DNA from: CAVVNN01 sp963749605
GTDB taxonomy: Bacteria > Actinomycetota > Thermoleophilia > Solirubrobacterales > 70-9
Reading direction: 5' to 3'
Length of the DNA stretch: 64,000 nucleotides
NCBI GenBank assembly: GCA_963749605.1
Contig: CAVVNN010000002.1
Location: forward strand, 434,001-498,000
Shown here: piece by piece, positions 1 to 9,224 of the stretch
How positions within the stretch are numbered: position 1 is the stretch's first letter
Layout of the letters: every line of letters begins with the position of its first letter
Position numbers and translations under genes: made by a program
The notes under the pieces: model-generated
Told to the model about the DNA's origin: nothing
The model's input: only the letters and a program-made list of their open reading frames with translations
Databases searched by the model: none

Positions 1-877
1 CCCCGAGCGGGCGGCCGAGCACCTCCTGGGCTGCGCGCGAGGCCTCGACCAGCCGCGGCAGGTCGATCCCGGTCTCGATCCCCATCTCGTGCAGCATCGA
101 GACCACGTCCTCGGTCGAGACGTTGCCGGTCGACCCCGGCGGCACCGGGCAGCCGCCCAGCTCGCCGAAGCTCGCCTCGAAGGACTCGACCCCCTCCTCC
201 AGCGCCGCCAGCACGTTGGCCAGGCCCTGGCCGCGGGTGTTGTGGAAGTGGGCGGTCAGCTCGACGCCGCCGAGGCGCTCGCGGGCGGCGGCGAAGAACT
301 CCCGGACCTGGCGCGGGTTCGCCATCCCGGTGGTGTCGCCGAAGCCGACCTCGGCGCAACCGGCCGCCGCCAGCCGCTCGGCGATCCCGAAGACGCGCTC
401 GGGCGCCACCTCGCCCTCGTAGGGGCAGCCGAAGGAGGTCGCGATCACCCCCTCGCAGCGCAGCCCCGCCTCGCGGGCGCCCTCCAGTGTCTGCTCCAGC
501 CCGTTCAGCGACTCCTCGACCGAGCGGTTGACGTTGTGCCGGTTGTGGGTCTCGGAGGCCGAGAGGAAGACGCTCGCCTCGTCGAAGCGGTCGCGCATCT
601 CCAGCGCCCGCTCGAGCCCCTTCTCGTTCGGGATCAGGACCGAGAAGGCAACCCCCTCGCGCCGCCGCACTGCGGCGAGCACCTCGGTGGCGTCGGCGAG
701 CTGAGGGATCACGTCGGGCCGCACGAAGGAGGTCACCTCCATCCGCTGCAGGCCGCTCCCCGAGAGCATGTCGATCAGGCGCACCTTCTCGGCGGTGGGA
801 ATCGTCTCCGGCTCGTTCTGGAAGCCGTCGCGAGGGCCGACCTCGCGAATCCGCACGCTGGTGGGCAACGCCTCCAT
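1..877 (-). CDS. Hydroxymethylglutaryl-CoA lyase (3' end cut by window edge)
   Basis: Cleaves 3-hydroxy-3-methylglutaryl-CoA to acetyl-CoA and acetoacetate, the last step of leucine degradation. About 292 residues are visible, so only the end of a roughly 300-residue family member is missing. The N-terminus has the GPRDGFQNE loop of the DRE-TIM (HMGL-like) barrel, the metal-binding His pair is in TAHFHNTRG (about residue 205), and the glycine-rich cysteine loop GELGGCPVPPG is near residue 237. The start is the ATG at 875-877. The family call is firm; a related aldolase of the same superfamily is the only real alternative. Confidence 0.93.
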   Translation of the reverse strand, partial: MEALPTSVRIREVGPRDGFQNEPETIPTAEKVRLIDMLSGSGLQRMEVTSFVRPDVIPQLADATEVLAAVRRREGVAFSVLIPNEKGLERALEMRDRFDEASVFLSASETHNRHNVNRSVEESLNGLEQTLEGAREAGLRCEGVIATSFGCPYEGEVAPERVFGIAERLAAAGCAEVGFGDTTGMANPRQVREFFAAARERLGGVELTAHFHNTRGQGLANVLAALEEGVESFEASFGELGGCPVPPGSTGNVSTEDVVSMLHEMGIETGIDLPRLVEASRAAQEVLGRPLG

Positions 878-1024
878 AGCTCGGCAGCTTAGGGCCTATC
901 CCAACAGGGGATCGCACCCCTGGATACGGTCCAAGACACGGCGGATTCGACCCTGGACACGGGCGGATTCAGCCCCGGCGCGAATCCCACATAGCCCTGC
1001 CATGCGGGAGCCGCGCCGCGGCCA

Positions 1025-1855
1025 TCACGTCCGCTTCTCCCTCGCCCCCTCGAGGCGGCGCGTAACTGCAAGCAGAGCCGCCCGCACGTGAGCCGGTTCG
1101 TAGCGCACCTGCTCGTGGGTAAAGCGCAGCGGCGTCAGCCCGGCGACGACATGCGCCTGGTCCCGCAGATGATCGCGCGCCTGCTGGGCCGGCGTGCGGT
1201 GATATTGCAGGCCGTCGGTCTCGACAACCAGACCCAGGTCCGGCCAGTAGAAGTCGACCTCGAACCCGTTCACCCACTGTTTCGTCAACGGCACCGACAG
1301 GCCGACCTGCTCGGCCAAGGGGAGAAACAGCCGCTCGAGCTTTGATCGAGTCAGCCGGAAAGTGCGCCGGTCGAGCAAAGTGCGGAGCGTCCTGACCCCA
1401 GGCTCGCCGCGATGGACATCGAGGGCGGCGCGCAAGGTCGGTGGATCGACGAGACCGAGGCGGTCCGCCTCGTTCACCGCCCGCTCGAGTCGGGACTCGC
1501 CAGTGCACGTGGCGAGATCGATCAGAGTCTGGACGACCGTGGTTACGGGAATGCCGTCGTGATCGGTCAGAGCGGACTCGGGCAACGTCGGACGGCGATG
1601 GACTCGAACTCCGGGCTGGCGCCGCGGCGCCGCAGCAAGCACGGAGACTTCGATCCTGCCGCTCGGCTCAACGCCAATCCCCCACAGCGCCGCCGCACTG
1701 CGATGACTGAGAGCTGCCCTGGCTCCACAAGCTAGGACCGCGGCCATCCAGCGTCCCTCCTGCGTGACTTCGGGACGTCCGACCGCATAGACCCCACGGG
1801 CCAGCGGACGCAAACGCCCAGTCGCAAACCGATGTTCGATTGCCCGTGCACTCAC
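1025..1855 (-). CDS. AbiEi-like / DUF559 (Vsr-fold) protein
   Basis: Two-part protein common in actinobacteria: an N-terminal AbiEi-antitoxin-like winged-helix region (RFATGRLRPLARGVYAVG, then a region rich in hydrophobic residues) and a C-terminal DUF559 domain of the Vsr/PD-(D/E)XK nuclease fold. The sequences FEVDFYWPDLG and LVVETDG supply the D and E expected in that fold. Biological role is unknown; a stand-alone nuclease or defence-related protein is possible. The GTG at 1855 gives 276 residues, but homologous-looking sequence (RLVAAQHGVVARRQLTKLG) continues upstream to about 1910 in the same frame without a normal start codon, so the true N-terminus may be longer or an indel may hide it. 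Confidence 0.8.
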   Translation of the reverse strand: MSARAIEHRFATGRLRPLARGVYAVGRPEVTQEGRWMAAVLACGARAALSHRSAAALWGIGVEPSGRIEVSVLAAAPRRQPGVRVHRRPTLPESALTDHDGIPVTTVVQTLIDLATCTGESRLERAVNEADRLGLVDPPTLRAALDVHRGEPGVRTLRTLLDRRTFRLTRSKLERLFLPLAEQVGLSVPLTKQWVNGFEVDFYWPDLGLVVETDGLQYHRTPAQQARDHLRDQAHVVAGLTPLRFTHEQVRYEPAHVRAALLAVTRRLEGAREKRT

Positions 1856-1932
1856 TCCCAGCTTCGTCAGCTGCCGCCGCGCAACGACTCCGTGCTGCGC
1901 GGCAACGAGCCTCCAAATCGGACCTCCCTTCG

Positions 1933-1980
1933 ACGACTGATGACTTGTCCCCCCTATGGTGTGGTCAAGTCATCAGTCGT
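1933..1980. repeat. 15-bp perfect inverted repeat
   Basis: Arms at 1933-1947 (acgactgatgacttg) and 1966-1980 are exact reverse complements separated by an 18-nt C-rich loop. It lies between the SDR stop and the start of the DUF559 gene, both on the minus strand. There is no T-tract after it on either strand, so it is either a hairpin terminator that does not depend on a U-run or a protein-binding site for the DUF559 promoter. Confidence 0.75.
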
Positions 1981-2093
1981 TGGTGTTTCTCCCCCGTCCG
2001 CGCGGTCTGAGGCGCGAGTTGACCGGGATCGCCGGGCCGAGTTGCCGGTGGCCCGCTTGTGGAGGGTCGCGTCAGACCATCGCAGTGCTCGGG

Positions 2094-2828
2094 TCAGACC
2101 ATGCCGAGGCCGCCGCTTACGCCGAGCGTCTCCCCGGTCACGTAGGTGGCGTCGTCGGAGGCGAGGAAGGCGACGGCCGCCGCCACCTCGTCTGGCTGGC
2201 CGAGGCGCTTCATCTGGGTCGCGTCCTTCATCGTCTCGATCACCTTCTCGCCGATCTCGCCGAACTCCTTGGCGCCCATCAGCAGCGGCGTCTCGATCGG
2301 GCCGGGAGCGATCGAGTTGGCGGTGATCCCATAGCGCGCGTTCTCCCTCGCGATCGCCTTCATGAAGGCCACGATCCCGCCCTTCGCCGCCGAGTAGACG
2401 GCGGAGCCCTTCGAGCCGACCCGGCCCGCCTCCGAGGAGATGCTGACGATCCGCCCGTAGCCGGCCTGCTGCATGGCGGGCAGCGCCGCGTGGGTGCAGT
2501 TGAGGACGCCGCCGAGGTTGATCGCCAGCACCCGCTGCCACTGCTCGGGGGTCGTGTAGGTGAAGAAGCCGAACTCGTCGGTGCCGGCGTTGTTGACGAG
2601 GATGTCGAGCGGGCCGATCGCCTCGACCGCGGCACGGGCCGACTCGATCTCCGTCACGTCGAGCTCGATCGCGTGGCCTGCGATCTCGCCCGCGACCTGC
2701 TCGGCGCCCTCGACGTCGATGTCGCCGACCCAGACCTCGCCGCCCTCGGCGGCGAGCCGCGCCGCGATCGCGGCGCCGATCCCGCTGGCGCCTCCGGTTA
2801 CCAGCGCCTTTCGTCCCTCCAGCCTCAT
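2094..2828 (-). CDS. Short-chain dehydrogenase/reductase
   Basis: NAD(P)-dependent oxidoreductase of the classical SDR family, 244 residues. It shows the TGGASGIG cofactor motif at residues 11-18, NNAG near 80, the catalytic serine in SISSEAG and the YSAAKGG Tyr/Lys pair near 150, and a PGPIETP loop. The start is the ATG at 2828 (MRLEGRKALVTGG); the frame stays open upstream, but that stretch has no family similarity. Substrate cannot be told from sequence; relatives act on 3-hydroxyacyl-CoA, cyclic alcohols or sugars. Confidence 0.9.
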   Translation of the reverse strand: MRLEGRKALVTGGASGIGAAIAARLAAEGGEVWVGDIDVEGAEQVAGEIAGHAIELDVTEIESARAAVEAIGPLDILVNNAGTDEFGFFTYTTPEQWQRVLAINLGGVLNCTHAALPAMQQAGYGRIVSISSEAGRVGSKGSAVYSAAKGGIVAFMKAIARENARYGITANSIAPGPIETPLLMGAKEFGEIGEKVIETMKDATQMKRLGQPDEVAAAVAFLASDDATYVTGETLGVSGGLGMV

Positions 2829-2919
2829 GCGCCGCGGAGCATAGACTGGCGCGCTGTGAACGCGGAGCGACCGAACGTCCATATCTGATCGTCGTGAGGG
2901 AGCGGAGCGTGAACCTCTG

Positions 2920-3613
2920 ATGCCGGCCGAGATTGCCCCGATACCGATCGTCGGCGGCACCGGCGCCCTCGGCGCCGGCTCTGGCCGTCCGCTGGGCAAG
3001 GGCCGGCGCCCCGATCGCGATCGGCTCCCGCTCGGCCGAGCGCGCCGAGGAGGCGGCGGCGAAGGTTCGCGAGGCTGTCCCCGGCGCCGAGGTCGAGGGC
3101 CTGCTGAACGAGGACGCGGCCGGGCGTGCCGAGATCGTCTTCCTCACCGTCCCCTTCCGCGCCCAGTCCGAGAACCTCAACAACCTGCGCGAGGCGCTGC
3201 GGCCCGGCCAGATCCTGGTCGACTGCACCGTCCCCCTCGCCGCCGCCGTCAGCGGCAAGGCGACCCGCTCGCTCGGCGTCTGGCAGGGCTCCGCCGCCCA
3301 ACAGGCGCAGGAGATGGTGCCCGAGGGCGTCACCGTCGTCGCCGCCCTGCACACGGTTGGCGCGCCGACCCTCGCCGGCGGCGCCGAGCTGGACGAGGAC
3401 GTGCTCGTCTGCGGCGACCGCAAGGCCGACAAGGCCCGGGTGGCGCGGCTGATCGAGCTGATTCCCGGCCTGCGAGCGGTCAACGCCGGGCCGCTGGAGA
3501 TGGCGCGAATCGTCGAGCAGCTCACTCCAATGCTGATCTCGGTCAACAGCCGCTACAAGGCCCACGCCGGGATCAGGCTCACCGGCCTCCCCGACGCCGA
3601 CCACTGGGCCTAG
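2920..3613 (+). CDS. npdG: NADPH:F420 oxidoreductase (one frameshift)
   Basis: Transfers hydride between NADP(H) and coenzyme F420. The N-terminal Rossmann motif PIVGGTGALGAG is in the frame of the ATG at 2920; the rest (LAVRWARAGAPIAIGSRS onward, ending DADHWA) is in the frame that stops at 3613. A single extra T near 2979 explains the switch. Corrected length is about 230 residues, normal for the family. The conserved TVPF and ALHTVGA segments are present. It is the first gene of the F420 block, 9 bp before cofD. Confidence 0.88.
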
Positions 3614-3622
3614 GAGCGCACC

Positions 3623-4554
3623 ATGAGGGTCGCCCTGCTCGCCGGCGGCAGCGGCGGCGCCAAGCTCGGCGCCGGCATGCAGGAGGAGATCGGCGCCGAC
3701 CTCGCGGTGATCGCCAACACAGGCGACGACATCGAGATACTCGGAGTCCACGTCTCCCCCGACCCCGACCTCGTCACCTACTGGCTCAGCGGCGAAATCG
3801 ACGAGGAGCGCGGCTGGGGGCTGCGCGACGACAGCTTCACCGTCTTCGAGCGGCTGGCCAGGCTGGGCGCGCCGGACTGGTTCAGCCTCTCCGACCGCGA
3901 CCTCGCCGCCTGCCTCTACCGCCGCCAGTTCCTCGACGAGGGCGGGCGGCTCACCGACGCCCAGGCGCAGATCGCCCGCGCGCTCGGGGTCCAGGCACGG
4001 GTCCTGCCGATGTGCGACGCGCCGGTGCGGACCAAGGTGACGACGGCCGCCGGCCGGCGCGACCTGCAGGAGTACCTGATCGTCGACGGCGGCCAGCCGC
4101 AGGTGCACGGGGTCGAGCTGGAGGGAATCGAGGACGCCGAGCCGACCAAGGAGGTGCTGGACGCGCTGCGCCTTGCGGAGGCGATCGTGATCGGCCCCTC
4201 CAATCCGGTGATCAGCATCGGCCCGATCCTCGCGGTGCCCGGCATGCGCGAGGCGATCGCCGCCTCCCCCGCCCCGGTGGTCGCGGTCAGCCCCTTCGTC
4301 GCCGGCCAGGTGGTGAAGGGGCCGACCGAGCGCTTCATGCAGGCGCTGGGGCGCCCCTCGACCGCGGCCGGCGTGGCGTCGCTCTACGCGGGGTTGATCG
4401 ACGCGATGGTGGTCGACGAGGGCGACCCGGATCCGCCGCCGACGCGAGATCCCCACACTTGCCGCGCCGACGCTGATGGAGGGAGCCACCGGCCGCGCTT
4501 CGCGTCGCCCGCATCGTCCTCGACTACGCCGCTAGCCTCGCCGAGTCGGGTTGA
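3623..4554 (+). CDS. cofD: 2-phospho-L-lactate transferase (two late frameshifts)
   Basis: CofD/FbiA joins the phospholactate-type (or phosphoenolpyruvate-derived) side chain to the deazaflavin Fo, making F420-0 or its dehydro form. The N-terminus LLAGGSGGAKL is the nucleotide-binding loop, followed by ANTGDDIE and the IGPSNPVISIGPIL motif near residue 190. The body is intact to about 4440; the last 35 residues (ending YAASLAESG) need two one-base corrections between 4440 and 4505. The TGA at 4552-4554 overlaps the TTG start of cofC, so the two are probably translationally coupled. Confidence 0.9.
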
Positions 4555-5198
4555 ACGCCACCGCGATCCTCCCGGTCAAGCGCTTCGGCGAGGCCAAGCA
4601 GCCGCCTCGCCTCGGGAATCGACGCGGAGCGCCGCGCGGCGCTGGCCGCGGCGATGCTGGAGGACGCCCTGGAGGCGATCGCCGCCGCCCGCACGATCGA
4701 GCGCACGATCGTGGTGACGAGCGAGCCGCGCGCCGCCGAGCTGGCGGGCGCGGCGGGCGCGGCGAGGTCGTCTCCGACTTCGCCGACGAGAGCCACTCCG
4801 AGGCGGCGCTGGCCGGGATCGCGGCGGCCGAGGCGCGGGCGCGGAGTGCGTGGTGCTCCTCCCCATCGACTGCCCGCTGCTCGACCCACGCGAGCTGGAC
4901 CGACCTGCTGACCGGGGTTCCGGAGCACTACGTCGGCCATCGTCCCCGACCGCCACGGCACCGGGACGAACGCGTTGGTCCTGGCGCCCCCGAGCGCGAT
5001 CCGCCCGTCCTTCGGCGAGGGCAGCTGCGCCCGCCACGTCGCCGCGGCCCGCGACGGCAGGCATTCCCTACGGAATCGAGGAGCTGGCCTCGCTCGGCCT
5101 CGACCTCGACACTCCGGCCGACGTCGTCGCCCTCACCCGCGAGCTGGAGGCGCAACCCCGGCCGCGCCAGGCGAACCGCGAAGGCGCTTGGGATATGA
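4551..5198 (+). CDS. cofC: 2-phospho-L-lactate guanylyltransferase (several frameshifts)
   Basis: CofC/FbiD activates phospholactate or PEP with GTP to feed CofD. The protein is split over all three forward frames: MNATAILPVKRFGEAKQ from the TTG at 4551, then RAALAAAMLEDALEAI, VVLLPIDCPLLDP, EHYVAIVPDRHGTGTNAL, and a C-terminus ending RRTAKALGI before the TGA at 5196-5198. About six single-base indels are needed. The order and content of the pieces are exactly those of one ~210-residue gene, which favours sequencing error over decay. It overlaps cofE by an ATGA. Confidence 0.85.
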   Translation: MNATAILPVKRFGEAKQPPRLGNRRGAPRGAGRGDAGGRPGGDRRRPHDRAHDRGDERAARRRAGGRGGRGEVVSDFADESHSEAALAGIAAAEARARSAWCSSPSTARCSTHASWTDLLTGVPEHYVGHRPRPPRHRDERVGPGAPERDPPVLRRGQLRPPRRRGPRRQAFPTESRSWPRSASTSTLRPTSSPSPASWRRNPGRARRTAKALGI

Positions 5199-5941
5199 GC
5201 GAGCTGCGCGTGATTCCAGTCGCCGGCCTGCCCGAGGTGACAGAGGGGATGGCGATCGGCGAGCTGATCGCGGCGCGGGCCGAGCTCGCCGGTGGCGACG
5301 TCGTCGTCGTCTCGCAGAAGGTCGTCTCCAAGGCCGAGGGCCGCGTCCGCCGGCTCTCCTCGGTGCTGCCGGGCGGGGAGGCGCGCCGCCTCGCCGCTGT
5401 CCTCGGCAAGGAGCCGGCGCTGGTCGAGCTGATCCTCGAGGAGAGCAGCGAGGTGCTGCGCGCCGAGCGCGGCGTGCTGATCGTCGAGACGCGCCACGGC
5501 TTCGTCTGCGCCAACGCCGGCATCGACAGCTCCAACCTGCCCGAGGCCGGCACGGTCTGCCTGCTGCCCGAGGACCCCGACGCCTCGGCGCGGCGCATCC
5601 GCAGCGAGATCCGGGCGGCGGCGGGAGCAACGGTCGCCGTCGTCGTCTCCGACAGCTTCGGCCGCGCCTGGCGCCTCGGTCAGGCCGAGGTGGCGATCGG
5701 CTGCGCCGGCCTCGCCCCGCTCGACGACTGGCGCGGCCGGCGCGACGCCGGCGGCCGCGAGCTGGAGGCGACCGTGGTCGCCGTCGCCGACGAGGTCGCG
5801 GGGGCGGCCGACCTGGTCCGCGACAAGGCAAGCGGCGTGCCGGCGGCGATCGTCCGCGGCCTCGACCGCTACGTCACCGAGGGCGACGGCCCCGGCGCCG
5901 TGGCCCTCCGCCGCCCCCGCGACGAGGACCTCTTCCGCTAA
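5195..5941 (+). CDS. cofE: Coenzyme F420-0:L-glutamate ligase
   Basis: CofE adds the first glutamates to F420-0 using GTP. The 248-residue protein is intact and corresponds to the N-terminal ligase domain of mycobacterial FbiB, without the nitroreductase-like C-terminal domain. Visible family features are the PVAGLPEV start, VVVSQKVVSKAEGR (near 45), the ANAGIDSSN loop near 105 and VVVSDSFGRAWR near 150. The start ATG at 5195 lies inside the cofC stop. Its stop overlaps the stop of the convergent alcohol dehydrogenase gene by 2 bp. Confidence 0.93.
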   Translation: MSELRVIPVAGLPEVTEGMAIGELIAARAELAGGDVVVVSQKVVSKAEGRVRRLSSVLPGGEARRLAAVLGKEPALVELILEESSEVLRAERGVLIVETRHGFVCANAGIDSSNLPEAGTVCLLPEDPDASARRIRSEIRAAAGATVAVVVSDSFGRAWRLGQAEVAIGCAGLAPLDDWRGRRDAGGRELEATVVAVADEVAGAADLVRDKASGVPAAIVRGLDRYVTEGDGPGAVALRRPRDEDLFR

Positions 5942-6930
5942 CCCCCGCTGACGTCGAGAACCGCGGCGCCGCGGAGGCGGCCGCTGCGAATCGAGTCCAG
6001 CGCCAGGTCGGCCTCCTCCAGCGGGTGGACCTCGACCTCGGTCCGGACCGGGACCTGCGGCGCCAGCTCCATGAACTCCTCGCCGTCACGGCGGGTCAGG
6101 TTGGCGACCGAGCCCAGCGCCCGCTCGCCCCAGAGGATCTCGTAGGGGAAGGCGGGGATGTCGCTCATGTGGATGCCGGCGCTGATGACCCGCGCACCCT
6201 TGGCGCTGGCGCGCAGCGCCGCCGGCATCAGCGCCCCGACCGGGGCGAAGACGATCGCCCCGTCGAGCTGCTCGGGCGCCGGGCCGTCCGAGGAGCCCGC
6301 CCACTCGGCGCCCAGCTCGCGGGCGAACGCCTGGGTCTCGTCGTCGCCCTCGCGGGTGAAGGCGAAGACGCGCCGCCCCTGGTGGACCGCCACCTGGCAG
6401 AGGATGTGAGCCGAGGCCCCGAAGCCGTAGAGGCCGATCCGCTCGGCGTCGCCGACCAACCGCAGCGCCCGGTAGCCGATCAGCCCGGCGCAGAGCAGCG
6501 GCGCGGCCTGCTCGTCCGGGTAGCCCGCGGGGATCGAGAAGCAGAAGCGCTCGTCGGCGACCGCCAGCTCGGCGTAGCCGCCGTCGATGTCATAGCCGGT
6601 GAAGCGGGCGCGGTCGCAGAGGTTCTCGCGCCCGCTCGTGCAGTAGCGGCACTCGCCGCAGGTCCAGCCGAGCCAGGGCACGCCGACCCGCTCGCCCGGC
6701 CCGAACCGCTCCGCCCCCTCCCCCGCCTCGACCACCGTGCCGACGATCTGGTGCCCCGGGACGAGCGGCAGCTTCGGCTCGGTCAGCTCGCCGTCGACGA
6801 TGTGGAGGTCGGTGCGGCAGACCCCGCAGGCATGGACCGAGACCAGCACCTGCCCGGCGCCCGGCCGCGGCTCGGGCAGCTCCGCCGCCTGCAGGGGCTC
6901 GCGCTGCTTCTCCAGGATCATCGCCCGCAT
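5938..6930 (-). CDS. Zinc-dependent alcohol dehydrogenase
   Basis: Medium-chain dehydrogenase of 330 residues starting at the ATG at 6928-6930 (MRAMILEKQRE). The catalytic zinc ligands are in HACGVCRTDLH and VPGHQIVG; the structural zinc site has four cysteines in CGECRYCTSGRENLC. The NAD(P) loop reads GLYGFGASAHI, with Ala/Ser in place of the usual last glycines. The family (AdhA-like, propanol-preferring) oxidises primary alcohols or reduces aldehydes; its real substrate is unknown. The reading frame stays open upstream through fbiC only because of a frameshift there. Confidence 0.92.
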   Translation of the reverse strand: MRAMILEKQREPLQAAELPEPRPGAGQVLVSVHACGVCRTDLHIVDGELTEPKLPLVPGHQIVGTVVEAGEGAERFGPGERVGVPWLGWTCGECRYCTSGRENLCDRARFTGYDIDGGYAELAVADERFCFSIPAGYPDEQAAPLLCAGLIGYRALRLVGDAERIGLYGFGASAHILCQVAVHQGRRVFAFTREGDDETQAFARELGAEWAGSSDGPAPEQLDGAIVFAPVGALMPAALRASAKGARVISAGIHMSDIPAFPYEILWGERALGSVANLTRRDGEEFMELAPQVPVRTEVEVHPLEEADLALDSIRSGRLRGAAVLDVSGG

Positions 6931-6962
6931 CGGCCAATCATGGCCACCACGGCGGCTCGTCG

Positions 6963-9174
6963 CTAGTAGGTCTCGACGATCTCGTAGAGGGTGGTGCGCT
7001 GGGCGGGGACGCGGCCCGCGGCGCGGGCGGCGGCGATCAGCTGCTCGGGCTCGAGGCGCACCCCGTGCTGGGAGCCGGCCATCCGCGAGATGTTCTCCTC
7101 CATCAGGGTGCCGCCGAGGTCGTTGACCCCCCAGCGCAGCGCCTCGGTGGCGGCGTCGAGGCCCATCTTCACCCAGCTCGCCTGCAGGTTGGGGATCGTC
7201 TTGCCCAGCGCCAGCCGGAAGGCCGCCGTGTGCTTGAGGTTCTCCGCCGGCCGAGATCTCCTCGATCCCGTGGGTGCGGCCGAGCATCGTGTTGAAGGGG
7301 ATGAAGCTGAGCGGGACGAACTCGGTGATGCCGCCGGTGCGCTCCTGCAGCGCCCGCACGACGCGCATGTGGCGGGCCAGCTCCCGCGGCTCCTCGATGT
7401 GGCCGAACATCACGGTCGAGGTCGAGCGCAGCCCGGCGCGGTGGGAGGCCTCGACGATCTCGACCCAGCGCTCGGCCGGCAGCTTGTTCGGCGAGATCCG
7501 CTGGCGCACGCCGTCGTCGAGCACCTCGGCCGCGGTCCCCGGCGTCGACCCCAGCCCGCACTCGAGCAGGTACTCGAAGACCTCGTCGGGCCCCTTCCCC
7601 GAGCGCTCGCACATGTAGTGGACCTCCATCGGCGAGTAGGCGTGCAGGTGCAGCTGCGGCGCCACCTCCTTCGCCAGCCGCAGCCACCTGCCGTACTCCT
7701 CCAGGGTCAGGTCGGGGTGGATGCCGCCCTGCATGCAGATCTCGGTCGCGCCGAACTCGACCGCGTCGCGCGATCCGCGTCGGCGAAGTCCTCCTCGGAG
7801 ACCTCGTAGGCGTCGGGCGAGCGCCGCCCCTGCCCGAAGCCGCAGAACGCGCAGCCGACCACGCAGATGTTGGTGAAGTTGATGTTGCGGTTGACGACGA
7901 AGGTGACCCGCTCCCCCGCCAGCTCCGCCCGCAGCTCGTCGGCGGCGACCCGCATCTCCTCGATCACCTCCGGCCGCGTCTCGGCGAACAGCGCCGTCAG
8001 CTCGTCCTCGCTCAGCTCCTCCCCCTCGCGCCCCTTGGCGATCGCCCGGCCGGCCAGCCCCGGCTCGATCGACTCCTCGCGGCGCCGCCCCGACCCCCGC
8101 CGCGGGATGAAGCTCCAGTACTTCAGCTTGATCACGTCGAGGACCCCCTGCTCCATCCACTCGGAGTCCATGTACTGCGGGTAGACGCACAGCCGCTCGC
8201 GTCAGCGCATAGCCCTTGGGAGCAAGGCCCTTGCGCACCTCGTGCGGGCTCGGGAAACGCGTGCTCGGGAGAAATGTGGTCGCCGTTGGCCGACAGCCCG
8301 CCCAGGTCCGTCGCCCCCGCCTCGACCAACTCCGCCCACCGGTCCGACAGGTTCGGCGGCACCTGAATCCCCACGTCCGGCATCAACCGCCGGCACTCCC
8401 GCAACCAGCCGCTTGACGTCGTCGATCGAGACGGGCGTCGCCCACTCGGGCATCGGCAAGACCCTCAGCCGCTGTCCTCCTCGCCGCTCCACCGACTTCG
8501 CGCTGCCTCGTCGGCGATCTCGGCTACCTCGCGCGCCGTAGTAGCGCGGATGGGGGACGAAGTTCTGCAGGATCACCTCCTGCAGGTGGCCGTAGCGCTG
8601 ATGCAGCTTCGCCAGCGCTTCGAGCGAGTCGACCCGCTCCTCCTCGGTCTCCCCGATGCCGACCAGGATGCCGCTGGTGAAGGGGATCTTCAGCTCGCCG
8701 GCGGCCTCGATCGTCGCCAGCCGCTTGGCGGGGTGCTTGGTCGGCGAGCCGGCGTGGACGGTCTCCATCAGCCGCTCGGAGACCGACTCCAGCATCAGCC
8801 CCTGCGAAGCGGTGACCTCGCGCAGCCGCGCCAGGTCCTCGCGGCTCGAGCACGCCGATGTTCGTGTGGGGCAGGATGCCGCGCTCCAGCGCCCGCTCGC
8901 AGGCCCAGACGACGTAGGAGGTGAAGTCCTCGTGGCCCCACTCCGCAAGACGGGCGGCCACCTCCGGGTTGACCTCGGGCCGCTCGCCGGTGAGGACCAG
9001 CAGCTCCTTGGAGTTGCGCCGCAGCGCCTCGTCCAGCCGCCGTTCGACCTCCTCGGGCGGGTGGATGTGGGCGCGGTGCGTGGCGAACGCGCAGTACTTG
9101 CAGTAGCACTGGCAGGTGCGCGAGAGGGAGAGCGTGTAGTTCCGCGAGAAGGTGACCCGGCGCACGCCGCTCAA
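6963..9174 (-). CDS. fbiC: Fo synthase, fused CofG-CofH type (several frameshifts)
   Basis: Makes the deazaflavin Fo from diaminouracil and tyrosine with two radical-SAM domains. The first (CofG-like) has CQCYCKYC, a CX3CX2C cluster site; the second (CofH-like) has CVVGCAFC. The C-terminal end is RTTLYEIVETY. No stop or new start separates the halves: the CofG end (GYALTERLCVYPQY) runs into EWMEQGVLDVIKLKYW across one extra base near 8205, as in fused actinobacterial FbiC. Other frameshifts lie near 8850, 8525, 8400, 7770 and 7250. The TTG at 9174 is the likely start. Confidence 0.9.
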
Positions 9175-9182
9175 GCTACTGA

Positions 9183-9211
9183 AACCGCCGGGCCGGCTGG
9201 GCCCGGCGGTT
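9183..9211 (-). terminator. Hairpin terminator after aquaporin
   Basis: A 12-bp GC-rich perfect stem (9183-9194 with 9200-9211) and a 5-nt loop, followed on the minus strand by a short T run. It sits between the aquaporin stop and the start of fbiC, so it ends the aquaporin transcript and separates it from fbiC. Confidence 0.7.
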
Positions 9212-9224
9212 CAGGCAGGTCGAG

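Noticed and set aside
89..892. 267-codon plus-strand ORF at the left end
   Set aside because: It is the antisense shadow of the HMG-CoA lyase gene; its composition is Arg/Ala/Leu-rich with no domain.
5938..8238. 766-codon minus-strand ORF suggesting an FbiC-alcohol dehydrogenase fusion
   Set aside because: The frame is joined only through a frameshifted part of fbiC and non-coding-looking sequence; the dehydrogenase has its own ATG at 6930 and fbiC its own stop at 6963.
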